Source: Mesorhizobium sp. Root157 (lineage in GTDB: Bacteria; Pseudomonadota; Alphaproteobacteria; Rhizobiales; Rhizobiaceae). From it: a DNA stretch of 64,000 nt. The notes beneath the pieces were generated by a model. It made no database searches, was not told where the DNA came from, and saw only the letters and a list, made by a program, of their open reading frames with translations. Both the position numbers and the translations under genes were made by a program. Where the stretch lies: contig NZ_LMGJ01000035.1 in the NCBI RefSeq assembly GCF_001427385.1, forward strand, positions 118,273 to 182,272, in the 5' to 3' direction. This document shows, piece by piece, positions 1 through 8,724 of the stretch (within the stretch, counting starts at the first letter, position 1; every line of letters begins with the position of its first letter).

Positions 1-526
1 TGCCCTCGGGTCCACTGGCGCCGAACCAATGGGGGGAGGTCACCGCCGCTCTAACCGTTGCCCGGTGCGCAGCCGGTTCCCGCAAGAGCGATGGCGGGGA
101 GTATGCATGGAGTGGCGAGGGTGTGGACAAGAATGCCGGCGGTTTCTGCTCGAAGCGAGCGAGATCAACCGGTTGGCGAGGTGAAGGGGGTTGGTTTGAT
201 CCACGATTGACCGCCGCGATCAGCTTCCAACGTTGGCGCGGTGTCGAACTGTTCCCAGGTCTGGACCGCTGGCCTACTGCCGACATGTCACGAGAAGGTT
301 TCCGGCTCGCGGCCATCGCTCCCTTTGCCGGCATGACGAAGTTCTATTTTGCCGCAGCGGCTCGCTTCAGGGATGACGCGGCTTCAAAATCTCCACTTCG
401 CTCCTTCAGGGATGGCGCTGTGTTGTCGATGTATCGATCATTTCCACTGATCGATTGGCTCAACCGAATTCGTGTGACAGGGCACTGTGCACTGCATACA
501 TACGGTGCCTCTCGAAGGGCCGGTTC
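1..526. other. Stretch with no convincing gene
   Basis: I find no recognisable protein here. A plus-strand frame stays open from the window edge to about position 683, but it has no family resemblance, is rich in Arg and Ser, and runs across the azlC start, so it is probably chance. Two short similar segments (about 364-379 and 402-417), each containing TTCAGGGATG, lie in tandem, as often seen in rhizobial intergenic DNA. The last 50 bases hold the azlC ribosome binding site (GAAGGGC near 514). Confidence 0.5.
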
Positions 527-1267
527 ATGTCTTCGCAAACGATATCAGTGCAATCGACTCAGAGCGCGTTCTGGCAAGGTGCACGCCTCAGCATTCCTGT
601 CGTTGTCGCGTCAGGCCCATTTGCCATGCTGTTCGGGGCCATTGCCGTCGACAACGGTTTTTCGGTCTTCGAGGCCTTCCTGATGAGCGCGGCCGTGTTC
701 GGCGGCGCCAGCCAGATGGTCGGCATCGAACTGTTCGGCCACCACGTAGCGCCCTGGCTGATCGTGCTGTCGATCTTCGCCGTCAACTTCCGGCATGTCC
801 TTTATTCCGCCTCGATCGGCAGAAGCCTCGCCCACTGGTCGGGGCCGAAGCAGGCGATCGCCTATTTCCTGCTCACCGACCCGCAATATGCATTTGCCGA
901 GAGTGAGGCGCAGTCCGGCCGCAAGGTCGGCTTCGTCTGGTATATGGGCGCGGCCCTGACCGTTTACGTATCCTGGAACGCGTTGACGCTGGCCGGCGCG
1001 ATCGCGGGCCAACTCATTCCCGATACCAGCGCCCTCGGCATCGACTTCCTGCTGCCAATCTACTTCCTTGGCCTCGTCATGGACTTCCGCAAGCGGCCGC
1101 TGTGGCTGCCCATCGTGGTTGTCAGCGCCATTGCCTCGATCGTCGCTTACAAGGTGGTCGGCTCGCCCTGGCACGTCTCGCTGGGCGCCGTCGCCGGCGT
1201 TGCGCTTGCGGTCATCCTGCCGCCGAGCCATAGCGGCATCGGCGTCGATCCGGAGCATTTGCCATGA
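527..1267 (+). CDS. azlC: AzlC-family branched-chain amino acid permease, large subunit
   Basis: This 246-residue, very hydrophobic protein is the large subunit of an AzlCD-type exporter, which expels branched-chain amino acids or related compounds across the inner membrane. The family signature region FGGASQMVGIELF lies near residue 65, followed by VNFRHVLYSAS; several membrane helices follow. I chose ATG 527 because GAAGGGC lies about 8 bases upstream and the family N-terminus fits; an upstream ATG at 455 gives a Cys/Arg-rich unlikely extension. The stop overlaps the azlD start by four bases (ATGA), so the two are translationally coupled. Substrate is inferred from the family only. Confidence 0.9.
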   Translation: MSSQTISVQSTQSAFWQGARLSIPVVVASGPFAMLFGAIAVDNGFSVFEAFLMSAAVFGGASQMVGIELFGHHVAPWLIVLSIFAVNFRHVLYSASIGRSLAHWSGPKQAIAYFLLTDPQYAFAESEAQSGRKVGFVWYMGAALTVYVSWNALTLAGAIAGQLIPDTSALGIDFLLPIYFLGLVMDFRKRPLWLPIVVVSAIASIVAYKVVGSPWHVSLGAVAGVALAVILPPSHSGIGVDPEHLP

Positions 1268-1560
1268 GCACGACCTTCTGGATCATCATTGCCGGTGCCA
1301 TCGCGACGTATCTGACGCGCGTGGGCGGGCATCTGGTTCTGTCGCGGTTCGACACCATTCACCCGCGCGTGGAGGCCGGCCTCAATGCCGTGCCGGCTGC
1401 AGTTTTGACGACGCTGGTCGCGCCTGCGGCACTGGGGGCGGGACCAGCCGAATGGGCGGCACTGATCGTCGCCGGCCTGGTTTCGCTGCGCGGCGGCTTG
1501 ATGTCCATGTTCCTGGCGGGCGCGGTGGTGCTTGTTCTCGCGCGCCAGTTCGTGGGATAG
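1264..1560 (+). CDS. azlD: AzlD-family small subunit of amino acid exporter
   Basis: A 98-residue membrane protein with three to four predicted helices, the usual size for AzlD. The start (FWIIIAGAIATYLTRVGG) and the following AVLTTLVAPA segment fit the family. It overlaps azlC by four bases, giving a two-gene unit whose products form one exporter. Nothing else follows in the operon: a pair of palindromic repeats begins three bases after the stop codon and probably marks the transcript end. Confidence 0.88.
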   Translation: MSTTFWIIIAGAIATYLTRVGGHLVLSRFDTIHPRVEAGLNAVPAAVLTTLVAPAALGAGPAEWAALIVAGLVSLRGGLMSMFLAGAVVLVLARQFVG

Positions 1561-1562
1561 AC

Positions 1563-1685
1563 AGATTCGGGTGATGGCGGCCTGCGAAAGGCGTCTTCCT
1601 GCGCTTCCGGTGCTCATGTACCCAAATGTACATTCCGCTCCGGTTCTCGAAAGCCACCATTCTCGGCACGCCCTGACCTGAATCT
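1563..1685 (+). repeat. Palindromic repeat family A, copy 1
   Basis: First unit of a tandem pair. Ends are near-inverted: AGATTCGGGT (1563-1572) against ACCTGAATCT (1676-1685). Inside, ATGGCGGC near the left end faces a GCCACCAT-like arm at right, and the centre is an imperfect palindrome around CTCATGTACCCAAATGTACAT. The same architecture recurs at 1695, 22250, 26981, 37015 and 51295, and in shortened form at 5979. Confidence 0.8.
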
Positions 1686-1694
1686 TCGAGCGAG

Positions 1695-1810
1695 GTGATG
1701 GCGGCCTGCGAAAGGCGTCTTCCTGCGCTTCCGGTGCTCGTGTACCCAAATGTACATTCCGCTCCGATTCTCGAAAGCCGCCATTCTCGGCTCGCCCTGA
1801 CCTGAATCTC
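1695..1810 (+). repeat. Palindromic repeat family A, copy 2 (tandem)
   Basis: Near-identical second unit, about ten bases after copy 1. Only a few bases differ (for example GCTCGTGTACC here versus GCTCATGTACC in copy 1, and GCCGCCAT versus GCCACCAT, which restores pairing with ATGGCGGC). The low divergence suggests a recent local duplication. It lies between the azlD stop and the stop of the minus-strand aminopeptidase, i.e. between convergent genes. Confidence 0.8.
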
Positions 1811-1829
1811 AGTCGTGCCGGTGATGCGC

Positions 1830-3674
1830 TCAGCTCTTGGCGTCGTGCGGGAGCGGGGCGGTCGCCTTCTCCAGCCATGCCAGTGTTTCGCCGTCGAGCA
1901 TCGGTCCGATCTCGGCCAGCACGCGGGCGTGATAGGTGTCGAGCCAGTGCAACTCGTCGCGGGTCAGCAGGTCCGCGCGAAGCAGCCTCTTGTCGAACGG
2001 CGCAAGGGTCAGCGTTTCAAAGCCGTGCATGGCGATGTCGCCGCCGGGCAGGCTCTCGGCAGGGGTGACCAGGATCAGGTTCTCCAGCCGGATGCCGTAG
2101 TGGCCTTCCTTGTAGTAGCCGGGCTCGTTGGACAGCATCATGCCTTCGAGCAGCTTTTCCGTGCCGGTTCGGGCAATGCGCTGCGGGCCTTCGTGAACGG
2201 CGAGGTAGGAGCCGACGCCGTGGCCGGTGCCGTGGGCGTAGTCGAGGCCATGCTGCCATAGCGCCATGCGGGCGATGGCGTCGATTTCCGAACCGCGCGT
2301 GCCGGCGGGAAAGCGCAGCGTGGAAATCGCGATCAGCCCTTTCAGCACCAGCGTATAACGCTCGCGCATCTCCTCGGTCGGCTGGCCAACGGGAACGGTG
2401 CGGGTGATGTCGGTGGTGCCGTCCTGGTACTGCGCCCCGGAATCGAGCAGGAACAGTTCGCCATCCGCGAGCTTGCGGCTGGTGGCGCGCGACACGCGGT
2501 AGTGCATGATGGCGCCGTTTGGACCTGCGCCGGAAATGGTGGCGAAGGAGACGTCGCGCAACGGCATCTGCGTTTCCTCGCCAGTGAGGCGGCGGGAGTC
2601 CTCCAGCTTCGTCACGACTGCGATCTCGTCGAGGCTGCCGGGCTGCTGGCGCTCGAGCCAGCAGAGCAACCTGGCGACGGCGGCACCGTCGCGCCGGTGG
2701 GCGGCGCGGCTGCCGTCGATCTCGGCGCGGTTCTTGGTGGCGCGGGGGATGCGGGCCGGATCCGTGGCTGCGACGACGCTGCCGCCATTGTCCTCGACCA
2801 GCGTTCGCAACCTGTCGGCCACCAGGACCGGGTCGAGGGCGATGGCGGCTCCGCTTTTTGCGAGCGTGCTGACGGACGGCTCGAATTCGCCGGGTTCGTG
2901 CAACGCGGCAAGCTGGGTCAGGTAGGCGGCCACCTCGCGCGAGAATTTGCGGCTGTCCATGAACAGGTGATGGCGGCCGTCAGCGCCAAGAATGGCGAAG
3001 CCCAGCGCCAGCGGCGTGTGTGGCACGTCGTTGCCGCGAATGTTGAAGGCCCAGGCTATGGAGGACGGGTCGGTCAGGATGGCGTGGGTGGCGCCGTCCT
3101 TGGCAATAGCGGTGGCCAGGCGGGCCAGCTTGTCCCTGGCCAGTTCGCCGGCGAAGGCGATGGGATGGATCTCGGCCAGGGACAGCGGCGGTTCAGGCTG
3201 GTCGTCCCAGACGCTGTCGATGGGATTGCGTTCGACCGGAACGAGTTCGGCGCCGGCTCTATCGGCGGATGCCTGCAGCGCCTTGACCTCGCTGATCGTA
3301 TGCAGCCACGGGTCGAAGCCGAGCCGCGTTCCCTTGGCGAGATTGTCCCTGATCCAGGCCGGGGGCGGGTTGTCGACGAGGCTTTCGATGGAAAAGACCT
3401 CGAGGTCGACTTCGCTGCGCACCTGGAGGGTGTAGCGGCCATCGACAAAGACGAAGGCCCGGTTGGCAAGGATCAGCGCGACGCCTGCGGAGCCGGAAAA
3501 ACCTGTCAGCCAGCGCAGGCGCGCGGCGCGGGCCGGAACGTACTCGCCCTGATGCTCGTCGGCGCGCGGAACGAGGAAACCGTCCAGCTTGTTGGCGGCA
3601 AGCCATTGGCGCAGCTTTGCGACATGGGGCTTGCCGACCGACGGATCGCCGGCAGAATCGAATTTCTGGAACAT
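1830..3674 (-). CDS. pepP: Xaa-Pro aminopeptidase (M24B, aminopeptidase P family)
   Basis: A 614-residue cytoplasmic metallopeptidase that removes N-terminal residues preceding proline. Length matches the long aminopeptidase P1-like form with two creatinase-like N-terminal domains, the M24 pita-bread fold (about residues 315-535) and a C-terminal extension. The metal ligands are all visible: LLDSGAQYQDGTTDITR (two Asp), GTGHGVGSYLAVHEGP (His), SNEPGYY (Glu) and GIRLENL (Glu). It is the third of three minus-strand genes after SCO1 and prmA, with 91 bases separating it from prmA, so it may have its own promoter. The symbol is by family; the exact paralogue name is uncertain. Confidence 0.9.
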   Translation of the reverse strand: MFQKFDSAGDPSVGKPHVAKLRQWLAANKLDGFLVPRADEHQGEYVPARAARLRWLTGFSGSAGVALILANRAFVFVDGRYTLQVRSEVDLEVFSIESLVDNPPPAWIRDNLAKGTRLGFDPWLHTISEVKALQASADRAGAELVPVERNPIDSVWDDQPEPPLSLAEIHPIAFAGELARDKLARLATAIAKDGATHAILTDPSSIAWAFNIRGNDVPHTPLALGFAILGADGRHHLFMDSRKFSREVAAYLTQLAALHEPGEFEPSVSTLAKSGAAIALDPVLVADRLRTLVEDNGGSVVAATDPARIPRATKNRAEIDGSRAAHRRDGAAVARLLCWLERQQPGSLDEIAVVTKLEDSRRLTGEETQMPLRDVSFATISGAGPNGAIMHYRVSRATSRKLADGELFLLDSGAQYQDGTTDITRTVPVGQPTEEMRERYTLVLKGLIAISTLRFPAGTRGSEIDAIARMALWQHGLDYAHGTGHGVGSYLAVHEGPQRIARTGTEKLLEGMMLSNEPGYYKEGHYGIRLENLILVTPAESLPGGDIAMHGFETLTLAPFDKRLLRADLLTRDELHWLDTYHARVLAEIGPMLDGETLAWLEKATAPLPHDAKS

Positions 3675-3765
3675 CGGATGCCCCGCTTTCTGAGTGGTTC
3701 GGTTTTATGTGGATCGACGGTAGCGGTAGCGCAACGGGCTGACAATTGCCGGGGAGTGGTCCAGA

Positions 3766-4638
3766 TCAGCGCTTCAGGTGAATGGTGACCCAGCCTTCAA
3801 GGTGCAGGGTGCGGATATGGCGGAAGCCTTGCGCAATGTAGGCGGCCACGACCGCATCATGCTGGCGGTCCAGGATGCCCGAAAGCACCAGCGATCCGCC
3901 TGGTTCGAGATGCACGACCATTTCGGGCGCGATCTCTATCAACGGGCCGGCGAGGATGTTGGCGACGATGAGGGCGAAGGGGCCACTTCGCTCAAAGACG
4001 GGGTGGTCGAAGCCGGTGGCGGTGGCCGTCTCGACCAGGTCCGGGACGCCGTTCAGTTGGACGTTCGCGGTGGCCACTTCGATGGCGACTGGGTCGATGT
4101 CGGTCGCCAGCACCGGGATGGCGGCGAGCCTGGCCAGGGCGATGGCAAGCACCGCGCTGCCGGTGCCGAGGTCCAGCGCGTTGCGCGGATGCTCGCTTGC
4201 GACCACGCTCTCCAGCATTTCGAGGCAGCCGGCGGTGGTGCCGTGATGGCCGGTGCCGAAGGCAAGGCCGGCCTCGATCTCGATGGCGATGTCGTCTGGC
4301 TTGATCTGGTCGCGGTCGTGTGCGCCGTGGACGAAGAAGCGCCCGGCGCGGACCGGCTTCAGCCCTTCCAGCGAGCGGGCGACCCAGTCGATGTCGGGAA
4401 CGGTTTCGCGCTCCAGCGGTTTGTCGACAGCAAGGGCGGTGAGCAGAGCGAGAACTTGCGCCTCGACGGCGTCGATGTCGCCATCGGCGTAGAGGGAAAT
4501 CTCATGAATGTCGCGGTCCTCGTCCACCTCGAGCACCGAGAACGGCCAGCCGTCGTCCTCGAAAGCTGATTCCATGGCGGCGAAGATGCGCTCGGCCTCG
4601 GCCTTCGACGTGGTCAGGTAGAGGCGCGTCTGGGTCAT
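3766..4638 (-). CDS. prmA: Ribosomal protein L11 methyltransferase
   Basis: A 290-residue SAM-dependent methyltransferase that trimethylates ribosomal protein L11. The N-terminal half is a substrate-recognition domain; the SAM-binding motif LDLGTGS is at residues 155-161, preceded by [13 protein letters not shown], and [14 protein letters not shown] is the PrmA-type post-motif. It follows the SCO1 gene by 23 bases on the same strand and precedes pepP, suggesting a loose operon. Family assignment is firm from motif order and length. Confidence 0.93.
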   Translation of the reverse strand: MTQTRLYLTTSKAEAERIFAAMESAFEDDGWPFSVLEVDEDRDIHEISLYADGDIDAVEAQVLALLTALAVDKPLERETVPDIDWVARSLEGLKPVRAGRFFVHGAHDRDQIKPDDIAIEIEAGLAFGTGHHGTTAGCLEMLESVVASEHPRNALDLGTGSAVLAIALARLAAIPVLATDIDPVAIEVATANVQLNGVPDLVETATATGFDHPVFERSGPFALIVANILAGPLIEIAPEMVVHLEPGGSLVLSGILDRQHDAVVAAYIAQGFRHIRTLHLEGWVTIHLKR

Positions 4639-4661
4639 AAGGGGCAGATGTCCCGTGTTGG

Positions 4662-5240
4662 TCAGCCTTCGGCCGCAAGCCGCTTCAGCTTGGCGAGGGC
4701 GTTGCTGGCGCTTTCGCCATAAGCGATGGTTCCGGCAAAGTCACCCTTGGCGTTCAGCAGAAGCACGGAGGCGGTGTGGTCCATGGTGTAGTCGCCGTCC
4801 TCGGTCGGCACTTTCTTCGAATAGATGCCGAAGGATTTGGCCATGGCCTGTACCTTGTCCGGCTGGCCGGTGATGCCGACGATGCGGTCGGAGAAGTTGG
4901 AGATGTAGGTGTTCATGATCTCGGGCGTATCGCGTTCGGGGTCGATGGACACGAAGTAGGCGTTGATGCCCTTGCCCTCGTCGCCCAGCGTGTTCAGCCA
5001 ACCGGCCATTTCGAGTAATGTGGTGGGGCACACTTCGGGGCAGTGGGTGAAGCCGAAGAAAACCACGCTCGGATGACCGCGCAGCGCAGCCTCGGTGATC
5101 GGCTGGCCCGTCTGGTCGATGAGGGCGAAGGGCGCGCCGAAAGGTTCGCCGCTGTAGCGGGTGCTGTACCAATCGAAAGTGAGCCAGCCGATGCCGGCGG
5201 CCATCAGGACGAGGATTCCGATGAGGATCGAGCGCATCAT
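4662..5240 (-). CDS. SCO1/SenC copper chaperone for cytochrome oxidase assembly
   Basis: A 192-residue thioredoxin-fold protein anchored by an N-terminal helix (about residues 4-22), with its soluble part in the periplasm. The copper-binding CxxxC is C67-PEV-C71 in FTHCPEVCP, and the third ligand H155 sits in MDHTAS. SCO proteins deliver copper to or reduce the CuA site of cytochrome c oxidase. It is the first gene of the minus-strand run SCO1-prmA-pepP. No cytochrome oxidase genes are nearby, so it acts in trans. Confidence 0.92.
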   Translation of the reverse strand: MMRSILIGILVLMAAGIGWLTFDWYSTRYSGEPFGAPFALIDQTGQPITEAALRGHPSVVFFGFTHCPEVCPTTLLEMAGWLNTLGDEGKGINAYFVSIDPERDTPEIMNTYISNFSDRIVGITGQPDKVQAMAKSFGIYSKKVPTEDGDYTMDHTASVLLLNAKGDFAGTIAYGESASNALAKLKRLAAEG

Positions 5241-5473
5241 GAGACGAATTCCGCATTAATTCACGGGCAACAGGCTGCCCGCGCCAAACATGTCCGCAAA
5301 TCCCTGCCGCGACGAATAACAAAATGGTGCGCAGGATTTCAGTCCGCACTGTTAGCGCTTCCTGCAAAGGCAGCATAGGCGCCCTGATGCCGCAAGGCAC
5401 CGGAAGATGTGCTTGCATTTCCGGCTCCGGCGCACCACTTGCAATTCCTGCGAATGCAACCAGGGAGCGTTCC

Positions 5474-5977
5474 TTGCACAACCTTATCGGGCGACATCTG
5501 ATCGGCGGCCTCGCGGCTGCAGGCATTGCAATCCTTTCAGGCACGGCTTTCGCCCAGGAAGTCGGCAAGGTCGGCGTCGATTGGCTGGGCAACGATATTG
5601 TCATCGAAGCGGTCAAGGACCCCAAGGTGGAGGGCGTGACCTGCCATGTGTCCTATTTCGATCGTGGCGTGATCGACCGCCTGCAGAAAGGCAACTGGTT
5701 CGAGGATCCCTCCGATTCCTCGATTTCCTGCCGCCAGACCGGACCGATCAGGATCGGCGACATCAATCTGGGCGAGGATGGCGAAGAGGTCTTCAAGCAG
5801 GGCATCAGCCTGATCTGGAAGAAGCAGGTGGTCAACCGAATCTACGACAAGGCGAACGACACGCTTATCTACCTTTCCCATTCGCGCCAGGTGCAGGACG
5901 GTTCGGCCAAGATGTCGATCACGTCGGTGCCGCTCTATGGCCAGGCAGTTGAGTGGAGCAAGGGCAAGCCGCAATAG
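5474..5977 (+). CDS. CreA-family periplasmic protein
   Basis: A 167-residue protein of the CreA family, whose function is unknown. The mature part opens with EVGKVGVDWLGNDIVIEA and contains two Cys residues (in GVTCHVSYFD and SISCRQTG) that could form a disulfide. I chose TTG 5474 because GGGAGCG lies 5-8 bases upstream and it starts exactly at a signal peptide (LIGRHLIGGLAAAGIAIL then a TAFAQE cleavage site). An ATG at 5387 would add about 29 residues before the signal peptide. It is monocistronic and ends just before a short repeat-like element. Confidence 0.82.
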   Translation: MHNLIGRHLIGGLAAAGIAILSGTAFAQEVGKVGVDWLGNDIVIEAVKDPKVEGVTCHVSYFDRGVIDRLQKGNWFEDPSDSSISCRQTGPIRIGDINLGEDGEEVFKQGISLIWKKQVVNRIYDKANDTLIYLSHSRQVQDGSAKMSITSVPLYGQAVEWSKGKPQ

Positions 5978-5978
5978 G

Positions 5979-6031
5979 ATTCAGATGATGGTGACCTGCA
6001 AGCGGCAACTTCGGCTCACCCTGGTCTGAAT
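5979..6031 (+). repeat. Short derivative of repeat family A
   Basis: This 53-base segment has inverted ends (ATTCAGA 5979-5985, TCTGAAT 6025-6031). It keeps the family A left part (ATGGTGACCTGCAA) and right part (TCGGCTCACCCTG) but lacks the central palindrome, so it looks like an internal deletion of the 115-base element. It starts immediately after the CreA-like stop codon. Confidence 0.6.
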
Positions 6032-6087
6032 TCCCCAGCACCATGGGACGGCTTGCGGCGCGTCGGGCGGCGTCGTACAGCCGATGC

Positions 6088-6723
6088 ATGAGCGAGCAGC
6101 CGATGCCGAGGGATTCCGAGCCGCGCATTCATCCGACCGCCGAGTTGAAGGGGTGCCGGCTGGCGCCCTTCGTGTCGATCGGCGAGCGGGTGGTGCTGCG
6201 CGAGGTGAGCGTTGGGGCTTTCACCTATTTCGAACGCCATGCCGAAGCGATCTATTCGACCATCGGCAAATTCTGCTCCATTGCAGCCAATACCCGTATC
6301 AACGCCCTTGAGCACCCGATCGAGCGGCTGACCCAGCACAAGGTCAGCTATCGCCCGAACGAGTATTTCCGCTATCTCGGCGTTGACGCTGCTTTTCGCG
6401 AGCGCCGGCAGGCGAAGGCGGTGACCATCGGTCATGATGTGTGGATCGGACACGGCGCGGTGGTGATGCCCGGCGTGACCATCGGCAACGGTGCCGTGAT
6501 CGGCGCCAATGCAGTCGTGACGCGCGACGTCGCACCCTACCGCATCGTTGCCGGTTCTCCGGGGCGGGTGCTGCGCTTGCGCTTTCCGGCCGAGACTGCG
6601 GCACGGATCGAACGCCTGTCCTGGTGGGATTGGCCGGCGGAAAAGCTCGGCCGCGCCGTTCCCGACATGCAGGCCTTGCCGATCGAGGCATTTCTCGACC
6701 GTTGGGAAGACGGCGAAGCCTGA
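6088..6723 (+). CDS. Left-handed beta-helix (hexapeptide) acyltransferase
   Basis: A 211-residue acyltransferase built of hexapeptide repeats, visible as HPTAEL-type turns from residue 10 and a strong block VTIGHDVWIGHGAVVMPGV followed by VTIGNGAVIGANAVVTRDV. The sequence resembles the transferase found with phosphonate-use (phn) genes in rhizobia, and also xenobiotic acetyltransferases; no phn gene is near, so the acceptor is unknown. I favour ATG 6088 (MSEQPMPRDSEPRIHP); an ATG at 6043 gives an Arg-rich extension overlapping repeat DNA. It probably uses acetyl-CoA in the cytoplasm as a trimer. Confidence 0.8.
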   Translation: MSEQPMPRDSEPRIHPTAELKGCRLAPFVSIGERVVLREVSVGAFTYFERHAEAIYSTIGKFCSIAANTRINALEHPIERLTQHKVSYRPNEYFRYLGVDAAFRERRQAKAVTIGHDVWIGHGAVVMPGVTIGNGAVIGANAVVTRDVAPYRIVAGSPGRVLRLRFPAETAARIERLSWWDWPAEKLGRAVPDMQALPIEAFLDRWEDGEA

Positions 6724-6893
6724 CGGTAACCACGTCACTTAAGGTAAAAGATTAGCGTTAAAAATTGGAAAACGGGTTGTGTATATGAAATACTACAATC
6801 TGTAATTGCATTATTTGCATGAAACCATATCCTGATCTCGGAGGTAATCGTCGGAAGTTGAAGGAAACACCGTCAGCAACAAAGGAGAAAGTC

Positions 6894-7220
6894 ATGAACA
6901 AGATCACTGTTGTACTTGCTGCCGCAGCCGTTTCCTTCTGGACCGTTGGCGCCCAGGCCGGTGGTGGCTGGGGTACTACCGGCGGCAACTACGGCCTGTC
7001 GAGCGGGCTGATCAACGTCTCGCCCTCGGTAGGGCTTGGCAATGTCAGCGTTCTGAACGGGATCGGAAACGGCAACGCCATTTTGAGCGGCAATGTCGTG
7101 TCCGGCATCCTGAACGGCAACAAGACCAATATCGGCAGCGGCATCAATGGTGTGCTGAGCGGGATCGGGGTGAACCTGTTCGGCGGCAACAGCTACAAGA
7201 TGGGTAGCCGGCACCACTGA
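6894..7220 (+). CDS. Small secreted Gly/Asn-rich protein, unknown function
   Basis: A 108-residue protein with a clear signal peptide (KITVVLAAAAVSFWTVGAQA) and an unusual mature part of alternating hydrophobic and Gly/Asn/Ser residues, for example VSVLNGIGNGNAILSGN followed by two similar units. AAAGGAGAAA six bases upstream of ATG 6894 is a strong ribosome binding site. The 170 bases upstream are distinctly AT-rich for this genome, suggesting a regulated promoter. I do not recognise the family; the composition recalls secreted amyloid-like or surface proteins, but that is inference. Confidence 0.75.
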   Translation: MNKITVVLAAAAVSFWTVGAQAGGGWGTTGGNYGLSSGLINVSPSVGLGNVSVLNGIGNGNAILSGNVVSGILNGNKTNIGSGINGVLSGIGVNLFGGNSYKMGSRHH

Positions 7221-7297
7221 GGTGGGTCGCATGGATGCCTGGCATGTAACCGCCCAAGCCTGACACAGCTTGGAGACTGCAGCATGGCGTTCATGCG

Positions 7298-7326
7298 GGC
7301 AGGAGAGCCTTGCACACTCTCCTGCC
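7298..7326. terminator. Hairpin between convergent genes
   Basis: A perfect 10-base-pair stem (GGCAGGAGAG 7298-7307 and CTCTCCTGCC 7317-7326) with a nine-base loop sits between the secreted-protein stop and the convergent barrel gene. The plus side is followed by only a short T-run (ACTTT), so it is a modest intrinsic terminator or a transcript-end stabiliser. Confidence 0.65.
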
Positions 7327-7345
7327 ACTTTGCGGGACGACCGGA

Positions 7346-8545
7346 TCAGATGTCGGTACGCAGGCCGACAAAGGCGTCGAGCGTTTTTTCGCGTTGCTCG
7401 ATGATGGTCTTGAAAGTGCTGGAGGCGTCGATCCGCACCACGAGGCTGAGCGGTTTGCGCAATGCATAGGTGGCTTCGGCGTAGACGCCGCGGCTGCGTT
7501 CCTCGTTCTCGAACAGGAGATTTTGCCTGGCTTCACAGAAGACGCCGGAGGCGAGTGCGAACCGTTCGCTGACCTTCCAGCCCAATTCCAGTTCGGCCCG
7601 TTGCAGCCATGAGGCAAGCGGGTCGTCGCTTTCGACGGTTTCGTAGCGGCCAAACCAGGCGGTGCGCAGTTCAAAGCCGTGCGGCAAGGGTTGTGCAAGC
7701 CGCAACTGCCATGTCGGCCTGATCCCGCTGTAGATGTCTTGCGTGCCGCGCAGCCACTCGACCCCCAGAGCAAGGCCGAGGCTCAGGCCGCTTTTTTCCC
7801 GAACTGCCCATTCGGCGCGTATCGCCGTGAGAACGAAGGAGAGCGCGACCGGCGGGAAGCCGAGCCGCTCGACCGACGCGACAAGGGTCGAGGCCGAGCC
7901 ACCGAAGGCCAGGGCGCCGACCGTGCGGGTGACGCGTGCCAGAAGCTGGAAGCGGTTCACGTCAGGGTCGAGCCGCGCGGGTGCAAGGATCGCGTTTTCG
8001 AAACGGGTCCTGCCGGTGGTCTCGAAACTTTCCGAAGCTTCCATGATCAGCGTCGTTGCATTGCCGAGATCGATGCCCAATTGCGCTTGACCGCTCACCT
8101 CCTGCTTCAGGGCGCGGGTGCCGATCACCACAGCGCCAAGGTCGAGGTCGTCTCCGGTGCTGGAGACGCGGTAGTTGAGGGAACCGCGCAATTCGGCTGC
8201 GGCGGAAAGTCGGCGGAAGGCATGTGCAGACAAGGCCAGCGCACGGTCGTCCTCAAAGGTGATGCGGTCGTGGCGTGTCGCTTCGAAAGCAGCGCCCATG
8301 CCGGCATTGGCGTCGGCGTCGCCCCATTGGCGCTGCGATGAGCCGCGCAGCAGCGTCACCCAATCGGCAACGGCGCGATCGCTGTCCAGCGCGTTGCTGG
8401 TCCAGTGCCGTTCGATGCTGGCGGTTGTGGCCGGGGCTGCCGGTTCGGCCTGTGCCGGCGCGGTGAGGGCAAATGCGAACAACATGGCCCGGCAAGGATG
8501 CAGCTTCGCCGATCGCTGTCTCTTGCGCCGTGAAGCTGGGTTCAT
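7346..8545 (-). CDS. Predicted outer-membrane beta-barrel protein
   Basis: A 399-residue exported protein. A basic N-terminus (RRKRQR) and hydrophobic core (AMLFAFALTAPAQA) with cleavage after AQA form a signal peptide. The rest alternates short amphipathic strands with aromatic ends, for example FELRTAWFGRYETV and RGVYAEATYALRKPLSLVV, the pattern of a large beta-barrel; it has no hydrophobic helices. It ends in GLRTDI rather than the classic terminal Phe. I do not recognise a specific family. It stands alone on the minus strand, facing the Gly/Asn-rich gene. Confidence 0.7.
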   Translation of the reverse strand: MNPASRRKRQRSAKLHPCRAMLFAFALTAPAQAEPAAPATTASIERHWTSNALDSDRAVADWVTLLRGSSQRQWGDADANAGMGAAFEATRHDRITFEDDRALALSAHAFRRLSAAAELRGSLNYRVSSTGDDLDLGAVVIGTRALKQEVSGQAQLGIDLGNATTLIMEASESFETTGRTRFENAILAPARLDPDVNRFQLLARVTRTVGALAFGGSASTLVASVERLGFPPVALSFVLTAIRAEWAVREKSGLSLGLALGVEWLRGTQDIYSGIRPTWQLRLAQPLPHGFELRTAWFGRYETVESDDPLASWLQRAELELGWKVSERFALASGVFCEARQNLLFENEERSRGVYAEATYALRKPLSLVVRIDASSTFKTIIEQREKTLDAFVGLRTDI

Positions 8546-8724
8546 GTCTTGCTATCCGGCGTTCGGACCCCTTCCGCCATGCGGGGGTGGCGCGGCGGAA
8601 GGGGCCGGAGGTTACCGCCCTGAAGCGGAAGGAACAGGCTCTCTTGCCTGCAACCGCACTGTCTCATTTCTCCTATAAGGTGAAGTTTATGTAGTGCGCA
8701 ACTTTAAGGTTGCATCCGGTTGCA

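Noticed and set aside
123..683. Open frame before and across the azlC start
   Set aside because: No family resemblance, overlaps azlC in another frame, Arg/Ser-rich; at most a decayed remnant.
2502..3788. Plus-strand open frame (428 codons) opposite aminopeptidase P
   Set aside because: Antisense to a gene with all catalytic residues intact; no ribosome binding site or family match.
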